A stretch of DNA of 64,000 nucleotides from Polyangia bacterium. GTDB taxonomy: Bacteria; Myxococcota_A; Polyangia; Polyangiales; Sandaracinaceae. This document shows, piece by piece, positions 50,972 through 60,360 of this stretch (its first letter is position 1; each line of letters starts with the position of its first letter). Made by a program: the position numbers and the translations under genes. Where the stretch lies: the NCBI GenBank assembly GCA_030426845.1, contig JAUHXR010000010.1, positions 1-64,000 of the forward strand. Direction: 5' to 3'. The notes beneath the pieces are model-generated. The model was not told the origin of the DNA. It searched no databases and saw nothing but the letters and a program-made list of their open reading frames with translations.

Positions 50972-51388
50972 TCACCCCGCGCCGTCGCGCCGGCGGCGGA
51001 GCGCGAGCGCGGCGATCGCGCCGGGGACCGCGAGGGCGATGGCCGCCCAGCGGGCGAAGAGCTGACGCCGGGCCAGCTCGAGCTGCGCCGCCGCCTCCGC
51101 CGGGTCCTCCTGCGAGAGCCGCTCCACCGATGCGGCGAGCCCGTTCCAGGTGAGCGGGATCGCGCAGGCCAGGTAGCCGAGCGTGAAGCCAAGGGCGAAG
51201 CGGAGGATGTTCGCCATCCCCTGCCCGTCGCGCTCGAGGTACGCGCCGGCCGAGAGCAGCAGCGCCACCGCGGGGAACGCGAGGGTCGGCCCCCAGCTCA
51301 GGCCGTAGGCGCCGAGCGCGATGGCGAAGGTGACCCCGAGGCCGCCCCCGAAGCCCCACGCGAGAGGGCGCAGATCGAGGCTCTTCAC
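50972..51388 (-). CDS. Small integral membrane protein
   Basis: The 138-residue protein has four hydrophobic stretches: about 12-30, 33-48, 62-80 and 112-130. A short charged loop (VERLSQEDPAEAAAQLELARRQLF) precedes the last helix, and the tail is basic. No family recognised. GTG 51388 is the likely start, 14 bases after the stop of the TPR gene, so it appears to be the last member of the three-gene group that begins at 53778. Confidence 0.65.
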   Translation of the reverse strand: MKSLDLRPLAWGFGGGLGVTFAIALGAYGLSWGPTLAFPAVALLLSAGAYLERDGQGMANILRFALGFTLGYLACAIPLTWNGLAASVERLSQEDPAEAAAQLELARRQLFARWAAIALAVPGAIAALALRRRRDGAG

Positions 51389-51402
51389 GGCGCGGCTTGC
51401 CC

Positions 51403-52674
51403 CTATTCCAGCTCGGCGAGCTGCGCCTCGATGGCCGCGCTCGCCTCCTCGTCGCCTTCGGCCAGCGCGAGCGCGCGGGTGAGCATCCGGCGGGCCTCGT
51501 CGTCGAGCTCGAGCTCGAGGAGCAGGCGCGCCGCCTCGCGGTGGTAGTGGAGGTGGCTCTCCACGTCGCTCCCGCCCGAGAGCGTCCGGTAGAGGTCGGC
51601 GGCCTTCTCGAGCCGCCCCGCGGCCTCGAACAGCTCGGCGCGCGCGACGGCCGCGCGCACCGGGAGGTCCAGCGGGCGGTCCGGGCGACGCAGCGAGACG
51701 AAGAACGCGATCACCTGATCGAGCACCTCGCCCGCCTTGCCCGGCTCGTCGGCCGCGACGTAGGCCAGGCCGAGCTCCTCGAGGAAGCGCCAGTCGGGCC
51801 GGTCCGGGTCGAGCAGGTCCGCGCCCGCCTCGAGCACCTCCACCGCCTCGCCCGCGTGACCCTTGCCGAGGAGGTACTGGCCCATCGCGAGGAAGGGGCC
51901 CGGGTTCTCGGGGTAGCGCTCCATCGCCTCGCCCAGCTCGGCGAGCGCGCCCTCCTCGTCGTCCGCCCGCTCGCGCAGCGCGGCGAGCGTCACGTAGGCC
52001 CCGAGGCGCATCTGGCCGCCCTCGTCCTCGTCGAGCGCGTCGAGGAACGCCCGCAGCGCCTCCTCGGCGCCCTCGAAGTCCTCCGCGAGGGCGCGGGCGC
52101 GGCTCACCTCCAGCCAGAGGTAGACCGGCTCGTCCGCCTCCTCGAGGATCGCCTCGAGCGCCTCGCCCGCCTCGACCTCCTGATCGTGGAGCGCGAGCAG
52201 CGCGTCGCGGAACGCGTCGCCGTAGTCGTCGTACTCGTCGATCTGGGCGTCCTCCCAGGTGCCGGCGAGGACGGCCCAGCGGTCGTCGTCGCTCAGCTCC
52301 TCGGGGCCCTCGGCCTGGCGCAGCGCGTCTTGCTTCTCGAGCGTCTCGAGGCGCCGCCGCGCCTGCTTGGCGATGGCGGCGTCGTCGGCGAGCTCCATCG
52401 CGTTCCTCAGCTCGGCCTCGGCGAGGTCGACGTCGCCCGCGTCGAGGAGCCGGTCGGCCTCCTCGATCATCGCCTTGGCGAGCTCGTCCAGGCAGGCGCG
52501 CATCCGGGCGTCGCACCGCTCGCGCTGCTCCTCGCTCGCGTCGCCGCCCGCGTCGAGCGCGCGCTCGTAGGCCTGGCGCGCGTCCGCCCAGCGCTCGTCC
52601 TCGAACAGGTCGTCGGCCTCGGCCACGTGATCGGCGAACGACTTGCCCCCGAACAGCTTCTTGAAGAAGGACAC
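51403..52674 (-). CDS. Acidic TPR-repeat protein
   Basis: The 423-residue cytoplasmic protein is very acidic. It starts MSFFKKLFGGKSF, an amphipathic basic segment that may touch the membrane. At least eight helix pairs of TPR character follow, for example ADDLFEDERWADARQAYERAL, DFEGAEEALRAFLDALDED and ERYPENPGPFLAMGQYLLGKG. TPR scaffolds gather partner proteins. The GTG start is 3 bases from the stop of the HEAT-like gene, and the small membrane protein follows, suggesting one complex. Confidence 0.78.
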   Translation of the reverse strand: MSFFKKLFGGKSFADHVAEADDLFEDERWADARQAYERALDAGGDASEEQRERCDARMRACLDELAKAMIEEADRLLDAGDVDLAEAELRNAMELADDAAIAKQARRRLETLEKQDALRQAEGPEELSDDDRWAVLAGTWEDAQIDEYDDYGDAFRDALLALHDQEVEAGEALEAILEEADEPVYLWLEVSRARALAEDFEGAEEALRAFLDALDEDEGGQMRLGAYVTLAALRERADDEEGALAELGEAMERYPENPGPFLAMGQYLLGKGHAGEAVEVLEAGADLLDPDRPDWRFLEELGLAYVAADEPGKAGEVLDQVIAFFVSLRRPDRPLDLPVRAAVARAELFEAAGRLEKAADLYRTLSGGSDVESHLHYHREAARLLLELELDDEARRMLTRALALAEGDEEASAAIEAQLAELE

Positions 52675-52677
52675 GCT

Positions 52678-53778
52678 TCAGCCTCGCTTGTTGACGCGCT
52701 GCTTGGCGGCCGCGCGCAGGGCGGCCGGGACGTTGCGGCTCCGGGTCAGGTTGCGCAGGTCGTTGAACCGGAGGTGAGACAGGAACTTCATCGAGACGCC
52801 CATCGGGGTCTTCGGGTTGAACATCAGGTTGCGCTTGACCTCGTAGTTCCCGAGCCAGTCGGTGCGGTTGCCGATGTAGCGGATGACGTCCTCGGAGACC
52901 TGCTTGCTCGCCGCGACCCGCGCGGCCTCGCCGTCCTTCATCGCCGGCGACGAGATCGCGGCCATCGAGACGAGCTTGTTCGAGTCCCGCACGAGGATCG
53001 CGCGCGCCGCCGCGTTGCCGAGGAGCGCGAGGCGGATCTTCCCGGGGATGCTCAGGTTGCCGATCATGAACGCGAGGTTCTGGTGGGTCTCCTTCACCTC
53101 CTCGCTGCCGTCGACGAGGTCGGCCTCGATCGGCTCGCCGTCGTCGTCCTCGTCGAGCGTCTGGGCGAAGTCCGTGTCGGTCGGGAGCGCCTCCTCGAGC
53201 GGCTCGTCCACGATCAGCTCGCCGCGGATCGCCTCGACGTGCGCCTTGAAGGTGTGGACGCCGGTGAGCTCCACGTCGTTGCGCGCGGCGAGCTCCACGA
53301 GCCGGTCCACCGTGCTCATCCGGGTGTTGGCGTTCTTGTAGAGCGCCTCGATGATCTCCGGGTGCTGGAGGAGCCGGACCTGGTCGGTCGCGATCCGCTC
53401 GCAGGTCGTCTCGTCGGCCCAGGAGGCGATCTGCGCCACCGTCTCGGCGGCGGTGTGCCGGTTCGCGACCAGCTCCTCGAGGGCCTGGCGCCGGCGGCGG
53501 ACGAAGCCGACCAGCCCGCCGAGGATCGCCGGGTGGAGCGCGGCGCCGCAGGCCGCGGTGATCATGCCGTCCGGGAGCCCCTGGAGCGTCTTGCCGGCCG
53601 CCTCGCGCACCCCGTCGTCCGCGTCGGCCGAGAGCTGCACGAGCAGCGTGACGAGGTCGTCGCCCTTGACCGGGACGAGCCCGCGCGCCGCCATCGTCTT
53701 GGCGGTGACGGGCGCGTCCGGCGCCCCGAAGCGGCGGATCTTCTCCGGGAGCTCCTCGACCGGCAGCGGCAGGCTCAC
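52678..53778 (-). CDS. Conserved helical-repeat (HEAT-like) protein
   Basis: The 366-residue cytoplasmic protein is built of helix pairs that look like HEAT or leucine-rich-variant repeats. Its second half (NLSIPGKIRLALLGNAAAR, NKLVSMAAISSPAMKD, VSEDVIRYIGNRTDW, NPKTPMGVSMKFLSHL) strikes me as a type conserved among deltaproteobacteria and myxobacteria. An acidic linker (about 195-225) divides the two halves. No function is known to me. GTG 53778 lies 6 bases after TAGCCA. It is followed at 3 bases by the acidic TPR gene. Confidence 0.72.
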   Translation of the reverse strand: MSLPLPVEELPEKIRRFGAPDAPVTAKTMAARGLVPVKGDDLVTLLVQLSADADDGVREAAGKTLQGLPDGMITAACGAALHPAILGGLVGFVRRRRQALEELVANRHTAAETVAQIASWADETTCERIATDQVRLLQHPEIIEALYKNANTRMSTVDRLVELAARNDVELTGVHTFKAHVEAIRGELIVDEPLEEALPTDTDFAQTLDEDDDGEPIEADLVDGSEEVKETHQNLAFMIGNLSIPGKIRLALLGNAAARAILVRDSNKLVSMAAISSPAMKDGEAARVAASKQVSEDVIRYIGNRTDWLGNYEVKRNLMFNPKTPMGVSMKFLSHLRFNDLRNLTRSRNVPAALRAAAKQRVNKRG

Positions 53779-53784
53779 CGTCGC

Positions 53785-53790
53785 TGGCTA
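53785..53790 (-). promoter_or_regulatory. Putative -10 box (TAGCCA) of the 52678 gene
   Basis: TAGCCA, 6 bases, then the GTG at 53778. Leaderless geometry. Confidence 0.4.
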
Positions 53791-53946
53791 CCGAGCCCGG
53801 CCCCGTCAGTCAACCTCGGACGCGAGCCCCGCGACGCGCGCAGGCCTCCTGGACACCGGTCCTACGAAGGAGTAGGCCATCGTGTCACAGTGGGGGGAGG
53901 CCGTGACGCGGCCCGTCAGCCCCGCTGGCGTCACCAGGGGACCAGG

Positions 53947-56136
53947 ATGACCTCGCTTATTCGTTCCATCTTCTCGCCCGCCTCCCGTCAGGCCCTCGCC
54001 TCCCTCCTCGCCCTCGCGCTCCCGGTGCTCGCGCTCGGCGCGGGCTGTGACGATGGCGCCGGCTCCGACGCCGGCACGGACGCCGGCGAGGACATGGACG
54101 CCGGCCGCCGCGACGCGGGGCCGGCCACCTTCCCCGACGGGACGATCTTCTGCGAGACCGACGCGGAGTGCGACGACGGGGTCGACTGCACGCGCGACTC
54201 CTGCGGTGGCACCGGCACCTGCCGAAACGTCGTCGACAACGCGATGTGCGACGACGGCATCTTCTGCAACGGCGTCGAGCAGTGCAGCCCGCGCGACGGC
54301 TGCGTGCCGGGTCCGCGCGAGACCTGCAACGACGACGACGTCTGCACCATCGACCGCTGCAACGAGGAGACGAAGTCCTGCGACCGCTTCCCGCGTGACC
54401 TCGACGACGACGGCGACCCGGACATGTTCTGCGAGGGCGGGATGGACTGCGACGACACCGACCCGCGCGCCAGCTCGCTCGTCAACGAGGTCTGCGACGA
54501 CTTCGCCGACAACGACTGCGACGGCTTCATCGATGCGGCCGACCCCGAGGGCTGCGGCCGCCCGTTCCACGACGTCTGCGAGGACACGCTCGACGTGAGC
54601 GCCGGCGGCTACTTCGAGATCAACCCGATGGGCGCGGCCCCCGACTACACGCTGAGCTGCGGCTCGTTCCGCCACGACGTGGTCGCGCACTTCACGCTCA
54701 CCGAGGCGCGCTCCGTGCGCATCGAGGCGGACGGCTCGGTCTCGACCACGGGCCTGTCGCTGCGCGGCCCGGCCGCCAACTACACGACCTGCGATCAGAA
54801 CGACCCGCCCGAGAACGAGCCGGCGTGCGACGAGTGCACCGACAGCTCCTTCGAGGTGGGCTGCGACTCCGGCTTCCCCGCGGTGATCCGCCGCCGCTCG
54901 CTCGCCCCCGGCACCTACTTCGTGATCGTCGGGACGAACAGCGCGACCCCGGTCGGCCTCCGCATCGACTTCGACGTGCCGACCCCGCCGGCTGCCAACG
55001 AGAGCTGCCTCAACCCGCTCGACGTCAGCGCGGGCGGCACCTTCACCGACACCACGGTCGAGGTCCGCAACGACATCACGACGTCCTGCGGCGTCGCGAG
55101 CGCGCCCGACCTGATGTACCAGTTCACCACGACCGCCCCGCAGAACGTGCAGATCTCGGTGACCGAGGACGGCGGCGCGGCGATGGCCTACAGCGTCCGG
55201 AGCGACTGCTTCGCGGCCGCGACCGAGCTGCGCTGCGAGTCCGGCGCGCCGGCGTCGGGGACGCTCCATGAGCTGCCGGCCGGGACGTACTTCATCATCG
55301 TGGAGGGCCCGACGTTCCGCGACGCGGACTTCACGCTCGACATCCAGTTCCTGCCGCCCGCGCCCCCGCCGGCCGGTGACGTCTGCGCGACCGCGATCCC
55401 GATCGCCACCGACGGCACGGTCGTCACCGGCTCGCTCGCGGGCTTCCAGGACGACCTCGCCCCGACCTGCGGGCTGAGCGGCGACGACGTCGTCTACACG
55501 TTCACGCTCCCGGCCGCGTCCGACGTGTCGATCGAGTACGACCCGGCCGCGGTCGGCGCCGTCTCGCTCCGCAGCAATTGCACGATGGACACCGGCGACA
55601 TCCGCTGCCTGCGCGCGGACCCGGCGATCACCCGGGTGCGCAACCTCGCGGCCGGCACCTACTTCCTCGTGCTCGAGCAGACGATGAGCGCTGGCTACAC
55701 GATCAGCGTCGACGTCACCACGCCGCCTACCGTCCCGGTCAACGTCACCGGCAACGACTCCTGCACGACCGCGCACCCCGTCCCCGCGACGGGCGGCCTC
55801 TTCACCGGCAGCACGGTCACCGAGCTGCCGGACTACATGGCGACCTGCGGGGCCAGCGCGACGTCCAACGACGTCGTCTTCGAGCTCACCCTCACCTCGC
55901 GCCAGCGAGTGCTCGCCTCGCTCGAGGGCTCGCTCTTCGACACGGTGCTCCACCTGCACAACTCGACCTGCCCGCTCGCGGGCGAGATCGCGTGCAACGA
56001 CGACGCCAACGTCGGGACGCTGACGAGCCTCCTCGACCGCACCCTCGACCCCGGCACCTACTACCTCGTGGTGGACGGCTTCGGGGCGGCGTCCGCGGGG
56101 ACCTACTTCCTCGACATCCGCTACCTCGCGCCCTGA
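53947..56136 (+). CDS. Large secreted lipoprotein with MopE-type metal motif and four beta modules
   Basis: A 729-residue protein. The lipoprotein signal ends LPVLALGAGC, followed by Asp/Ala/Gly repeats. A Cys-rich part (about 60-145; CETDAECDDGVDCTRDSC and similar) leads to DLDDDGDPDMFCEGGMDCDD and NDCDGFIDAADPEGC, the MopE-type putative metal-binding motif. Four tandem beta-sandwich modules of about 120-140 residues follow, each opening with a Cys (DVCEDTLDVSAGG, ESCLNPLDVSAGG, DVCATAIPIATDG, DSCTTAHPVPATGG) and closing with PGTYF or AGTYFxV. They resemble pre-peptidase C-terminal domains. Probably a surface adhesin or scaffold. An inverted repeat CCTAC-N6-GTAGG lies at 53861-53876, upstream. 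Confidence 0.82.
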   Translation: MTSLIRSIFSPASRQALASLLALALPVLALGAGCDDGAGSDAGTDAGEDMDAGRRDAGPATFPDGTIFCETDAECDDGVDCTRDSCGGTGTCRNVVDNAMCDDGIFCNGVEQCSPRDGCVPGPRETCNDDDVCTIDRCNEETKSCDRFPRDLDDDGDPDMFCEGGMDCDDTDPRASSLVNEVCDDFADNDCDGFIDAADPEGCGRPFHDVCEDTLDVSAGGYFEINPMGAAPDYTLSCGSFRHDVVAHFTLTEARSVRIEADGSVSTTGLSLRGPAANYTTCDQNDPPENEPACDECTDSSFEVGCDSGFPAVIRRRSLAPGTYFVIVGTNSATPVGLRIDFDVPTPPAANESCLNPLDVSAGGTFTDTTVEVRNDITTSCGVASAPDLMYQFTTTAPQNVQISVTEDGGAAMAYSVRSDCFAAATELRCESGAPASGTLHELPAGTYFIIVEGPTFRDADFTLDIQFLPPAPPPAGDVCATAIPIATDGTVVTGSLAGFQDDLAPTCGLSGDDVVYTFTLPAASDVSIEYDPAAVGAVSLRSNCTMDTGDIRCLRADPAITRVRNLAAGTYFLVLEQTMSAGYTISVDVTTPPTVPVNVTGNDSCTTAHPVPATGGLFTGSTVTELPDYMATCGASATSNDVVFELTLTSRQRVLASLEGSLFDTVLHLHNSTCPLAGEIACNDDANVGTLTSLLDRTLDPGTYYLVVDGFGAASAGTYFLDIRYLAP

Positions 56137-56146
56137 CGCGCTTCTG

Positions 56147-57439
56147 ATGGCCCGCCTCCGTCGGACGAGCCTCCTCCCGGCGGCGGCGGCTGTCGCGCTG
56201 GCGTCCGGCGCGCTGGTGTCCGGCGCGCTGGTGTCCGGCGCGCTGGTCTCGGTCGCCGAGGCCCAGCCGGCGGACGCCCGGCCCGCGGGGGCCCCGCCGG
56301 CGGGTGTGCTGCCGCGGGGAGACGAGGCCTGGTTCGAGGCCGGCCGAGAGGGGATCCGGGGCGTCACGATCGGACCGATCGAGAGCTCGCTGTTCCCGGG
56401 CCGCGGCTACGGCACGCCGTCGACCGCCGCGCTCCTCGACTTCCTCTGGCGCCGCGGGGTGCGCTGGGTGTCGATCACCCCGTTCGGGCGGATCTGGAGC
56501 CTCTCGAGCACCCACATCCAGATGGACTTCGAGGCGCCCTACGAGGACAACCGCGCGGGCATCCGCGACTTCGTCGCCCAGGCCCACGCGCGCGGCATGC
56601 AGGTCCTGCTCATCCCCCACCTCTGGGTCGAGACCGAGGGCTGGCGCGGCGAGATCGACCCCGGCAGCCCCGAGGGCTGGCGCGCCTACCAGCGCAGCTA
56701 CCGGGAGTTCGTCCTCGCGTGGGCCCGCGACGCTCAGGCGGCTGGGGTGGACGGCTTCTCGATCGGCGTCGAGTGCAAGAGCTTCTCGGGACGGTTCGGG
56801 GCCTTCTGGCGGGCGCTCATCGCGGACGTGCGCGCGGCCTTCGACGGGTGGCTGACGTACAGCGCCAACTGGGACGAGGCCGAGGACGTGCTCTTCTGGG
56901 ATCAGCTCGATCTGATCGGGATCAACGCGTTCTACCCGCTGGCCGACCACGACGACGCGAGCTTCGACGAGTACGTCGCCGGCGCGGAGCGGGCGGCCGC
57001 CGCGGTGGGCGAGCTGGCCGAGGTCCTCGAGAAGCCGGTGCTCTTCGTCGAGGTCGGCTACACGACGCGTGAGAACGCGGCCGTCCAGCCGTGGCTCTGG
57101 CCCGACGGGATGGACGGCGTCGTGGTGAGCGAGCGCGAGCAGGCGCGAGCGCTCCTCGCGAGCCTCCGCGCGTTCCTGCCGCGCCGCTGGTTCACCGGCT
57201 TCTTCGTCTGGCGCTACTACGCCGACCTCGACGACGTGTCCCAGGAGGCGATCTGGGGCTTCAGCCCGCACGCCAAGCGCGCCGAAGGGACGCTCGAGCG
57301 AGTGTTCGCCGAACCGTGGGGTGTCGACCCCGATCCCTTGTCCTGGCTCGACCGGCCAGCCCCGCCGCCGGTGCCCTTCGCGCGCCGCCTCGCGGAGACC
57401 GAGCGCCTCTACACCTCGACCGTCCTGCCTCGGATGTAG
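56147..57439 (+). CDS. Exported GH113-like TIM-barrel hydrolase
   Basis: The 430-residue protein has an expanded signal peptide (SGALV three times) and cleavage near AEAQ. The barrel shows GVTIGPIESSLFPG, VSITPFGRIWSLSS, VLLIPHLWVE, FSIGVECKSFSGRF with the probable acid/base Glu, YSANWDEAEDVLFWDQLDLIGINAFYPL and VLFVEVGYTT with the probable nucleophile Glu. This is the order of family GH113, whose studied members cut beta-1,4-mannan. It may feed on polysaccharide or trim the organism's own. It starts 10 bases after the lipoprotein gene, in one operon. Confidence 0.82.
   Translation: MARLRRTSLLPAAAAVALASGALVSGALVSGALVSVAEAQPADARPAGAPPAGVLPRGDEAWFEAGREGIRGVTIGPIESSLFPGRGYGTPSTAALLDFLWRRGVRWVSITPFGRIWSLSSTHIQMDFEAPYEDNRAGIRDFVAQAHARGMQVLLIPHLWVETEGWRGEIDPGSPEGWRAYQRSYREFVLAWARDAQAAGVDGFSIGVECKSFSGRFGAFWRALIADVRAAFDGWLTYSANWDEAEDVLFWDQLDLIGINAFYPLADHDDASFDEYVAGAERAAAAVGELAEVLEKPVLFVEVGYTTRENAAVQPWLWPDGMDGVVVSEREQARALLASLRAFLPRRWFTGFFVWRYYADLDDVSQEAIWGFSPHAKRAEGTLERVFAEPWGVDPDPLSWLDRPAPPPVPFARRLAETERLYTSTVLPRM
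56203..56247 (+). repeat. Three 15-bp tandem repeats in a signal peptide
   Basis: GTCCGGCGCGCTGGT occurs three times in frame and lengthens the hydrophobic core of the signal peptide by two extra SGALV units. Confidence 0.8.
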
Positions 57440-57663
57440 GACTCCTGGGTCACGTCTGCGACGGCCCTCGCTCGTTCAGCGCTTCCGTCTGGTCCGCCCC
57501 CTCCTCCCGGGGGCGAGTAGCCCCTGCTCGTCAGTCGCGAACCGCCCGAAGACGCTCCCCGTCGCGATCATCCGGCCGACATGTGCCCCAGTCGTCGTAG
57601 CCCGCCGCGCCGCGGCCCGCGCCCGGCTCTGCCGTTTTCTTGCCCCCCGTTCGGGCCGCGGAG

Positions 57664-57669
57664 TACCGA
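57664..57669 (+). promoter_or_regulatory. Putative -10 box (TACCGA) of ftsE
   Basis: TACCGA, 6 bases, then the ATG at 57676. The rest of the 236-base gap after the GH113-like gene holds a GGGGC-N5-GCCCC hairpin (57510-57524) without a T-run and nothing else recognisable. Confidence 0.4.
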
Positions 57670-57675
57670 GTCTCC

Positions 57676-58458
<783 letters not shown>

Positions 58459-58474
58459 CGCGGAGGAGGTCAGC

Positions 58475-59353
58475 ATGCTGAAGAAGGCGATCACCCGCGC
58501 CGCGCGCGCGATCCGTGAGGACGCGAAGCTCCACCTCGTGAGCGTCTCGAGCCTCACGGTGGCGTTCCTCTGCCTCGCCACCGCGCTTTGGGCGATGGCG
58601 AACCTGAGCACCGTCGCCGACGCCTGGGGCCGCAGCGGGCGCATGAGCGTCTACCTCACCGAGGGCGCCGAGGCGGAGCAGGTCGAGCAGCTCCGCCTCC
58701 TCCTCGAGGGGCTGCCCGAGGTCGCGCGCGTCGAGCTCCTCACGAGCGCGGAGGCGCGGGCCCGCTTCCTCGAGGACGCCTCGCTCAGCGAGTCCCTCTC
58801 GGATCTGCCGACCGACGCCTTCCCCGCGTCGCTCGAGATCACGCTGGCTCGCGGGGTCGCGGACGCGCGGCTCGAGGCGATCGTCGAGCGGGTCGGCCGC
58901 TTCAGCGCGGTCGACGAGATCGAGACCTACCGCGGCTGGTTCGACCGCCTGGAGTCGCTCCTCACCGCCGGCCGCGTGGCCGCGGGGGTGCTCGCCGGGC
59001 TGGTGCTCCTCTGCGTCCTCTTCGTCGTCGCCAACACCATCCGGCTCGCCATCGCGGGCCGCCGCGACGAGATCGAGGTGCTCAAGCTGTGTGGCGCCTC
59101 CGACGGCTTCGTCCGCGGGCCCTTCCTCGTCGAGGGCGCGGTCCAAGGCTTCGTCTCGGCGCTCCTCGCGCTGCTGCTCCTCTTCGCCGCCTTCGTCGCG
59201 CTTCGAGGCCACGTCGACTCGACCCTCGCGTCCCTCGCGGGGGTCCGCACCGTCTTCCTCCAGCCGACCGTCGCGCTCGCGCTGGTGTTCGGCGGCGCGC
59301 TCATCGGCGCGACCGGCTCGCTGCTCTCGCTCCGCCGGTACATGGCCGTCTGA
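58475..59353 (+). CDS. ftsX: FtsX, cell-division membrane protein
   Basis: The 292-residue protein has a first helix at about 22-45 (HLVSVSSLTVAFLCLATALWA), a periplasmic domain of about 120 residues (VYLTEGAEAEQVEQLRLLLEG and following) and three C-terminal helices. The cytoplasmic loop between helices 2 and 3 is AGRRDEIEVLKLCGAS, the conserved contact with FtsE. It passes ATP-driven conformational change to the periplasmic activator encoded next. GGAGGAGG precedes the ATG. Its stop overlaps the envC-like start (TGATG). Confidence 0.95.
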   Translation: MLKKAITRAARAIREDAKLHLVSVSSLTVAFLCLATALWAMANLSTVADAWGRSGRMSVYLTEGAEAEQVEQLRLLLEGLPEVARVELLTSAEARARFLEDASLSESLSDLPTDAFPASLEITLARGVADARLEAIVERVGRFSAVDEIETYRGWFDRLESLLTAGRVAAGVLAGLVLLCVLFVVANTIRLAIAGRRDEIEVLKLCGASDGFVRGPFLVEGAVQGFVSALLALLLLFAAFVALRGHVDSTLASLAGVRTVFLQPTVALALVFGGALIGATGSLLSLRRYMAV

Positions 59354-60324
59354 TGGGGGCCCTGACGAAGACGCCGGCGCGCGCCCGGCGCCCGCTCACG
59401 CTGGGCCTCCTGGCCGCGGTCGGCCTGCTCGGCCTCAGCGCCCAGGCCGAGTCGCAGCTCGGGGTCGAGGCGCGCGGATCGGCGCTCGCCCAGGCGCTCG
59501 ACGACGCGGAGTCGGCGCGTAACGAGCAGAGCCGGCTCGAGGGCGAGCTCGAGGCGCTGGTCGGCCGGCGCAACGGCGCGCGCCAGCGGCTGCGCTCCCA
59601 CGTCCGCACGTTCTACCGGCTGCGCCGCGCGGGCGCGCTGCCGCTCGCCGGCGGCTTCGAGGCGCTGCTCACGCACCAGGCCCGGGTCGATCGGCTCGAG
59701 CGCATGGTGCAGCGCGACGTGGACGGCCTGCGCCGGATGGACAGCCGGGTCGGTGAGCTGCGCGGCAGCGTCGCCCAGGTGGCCGGCCGCATCGAGGCGC
59801 TCGACGCGCGCGCCGAGGAGCTGCGCGCCGAGGAGCAGGCGCAGCTCGATCAGATGGAGATCTTGTCGGGCATGATCGAGGATCCCGCCGCGTGGAGCGG
59901 GCCGGCGATGGGCGGCGGCGGCTTCGGCATCCGCTACTCGGACGGCGCGCCGCTCCCGGGCGGGCTCGCGTCGGAGCGCGGTCGGCTGCCGCTGCCGGTC
60001 TCGGGCTCGGTGCAGCTCCGCGACGCCCAGCGCGAGGGGGGCGCCGGCCTCGACGTCCTCGCGGAGCTCGACGCGCGGGTGCGCGCGGTGGCGCCCGGTC
60101 GTGTCGCCTACGCGGCCGCGCACCCCGGCTACGGGCGGCTCGTGATCCTCGAGCACCCCGGTGAGTACTTCACGGTCTACGGCGGCCTCGGCCGCGTCAC
60201 GGTGCAGACCGGCGACGCCGTCCCGCGCGAGGCGGTCCTCGGCGTCGTCGGACCCCAGGCGCTGTTCTTCCAGGTCCGCCGCGGCACGCGACCGCTCTCG
60301 GCGCGGGAGTGGCTCGGGATCTGA
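59353..60324 (+). CDS. envC: EnvC-like amidase activator with degenerate LytM domain
   Basis: The 323-residue exported protein has a signal peptide (LTLGLLAAVGLLGLSAQAES), a long coiled coil (about 40-170, recruiting to FtsX) and a C-terminal LytM/M23 fold (VRAVAPGRVAYAAAHPGYG, then ILEHPGEYFTVYGGL). In active M23 enzymes the last motif reads YxHL; here it is Tyr276-Gly-Gly-Leu, and LxFE(I/L)R has become LFFQVR, so zinc-dependent cutting is lost. This matches EnvC, which activates amidases without cutting. The position directly after ftsX confirms the role. Confidence 0.9.
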   Translation: MGALTKTPARARRPLTLGLLAAVGLLGLSAQAESQLGVEARGSALAQALDDAESARNEQSRLEGELEALVGRRNGARQRLRSHVRTFYRLRRAGALPLAGGFEALLTHQARVDRLERMVQRDVDGLRRMDSRVGELRGSVAQVAGRIEALDARAEELRAEEQAQLDQMEILSGMIEDPAAWSGPAMGGGGFGIRYSDGAPLPGGLASERGRLPLPVSGSVQLRDAQREGGAGLDVLAELDARVRAVAPGRVAYAAAHPGYGRLVILEHPGEYFTVYGGLGRVTVQTGDAVPREAVLGVVGPQALFFQVRRGTRPLSAREWLGI

Positions 60325-60336
60325 CGTCTCGTCCGC

Positions 60337-60342
60337 TATGCT
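60337..60342 (+). promoter_or_regulatory. Putative -10 box (TATGCT) of the 60361 gene
   Basis: TATGCT ends 18 bases before the ATG, and GGGAGGCG gives a ribosome-binding site. It allows this gene separate transcription from ftsEX-envC. Confidence 0.4.
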
Positions 60343-60360
60343 CCCGCCGCGGGAGGCGAG

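Noticed and set aside
50051-51547. Long plus-strand frame opposite panB and the small membrane gene
   Set aside because: panB motifs are complete on the minus strand; the plus frame is a high-GC shadow.
51397-56136. A 1579-codon plus-strand frame
   Set aside because: Up to 53946 it is the complement of the TPR and HEAT-like genes. The lipoprotein signal at 53947 marks the real start.
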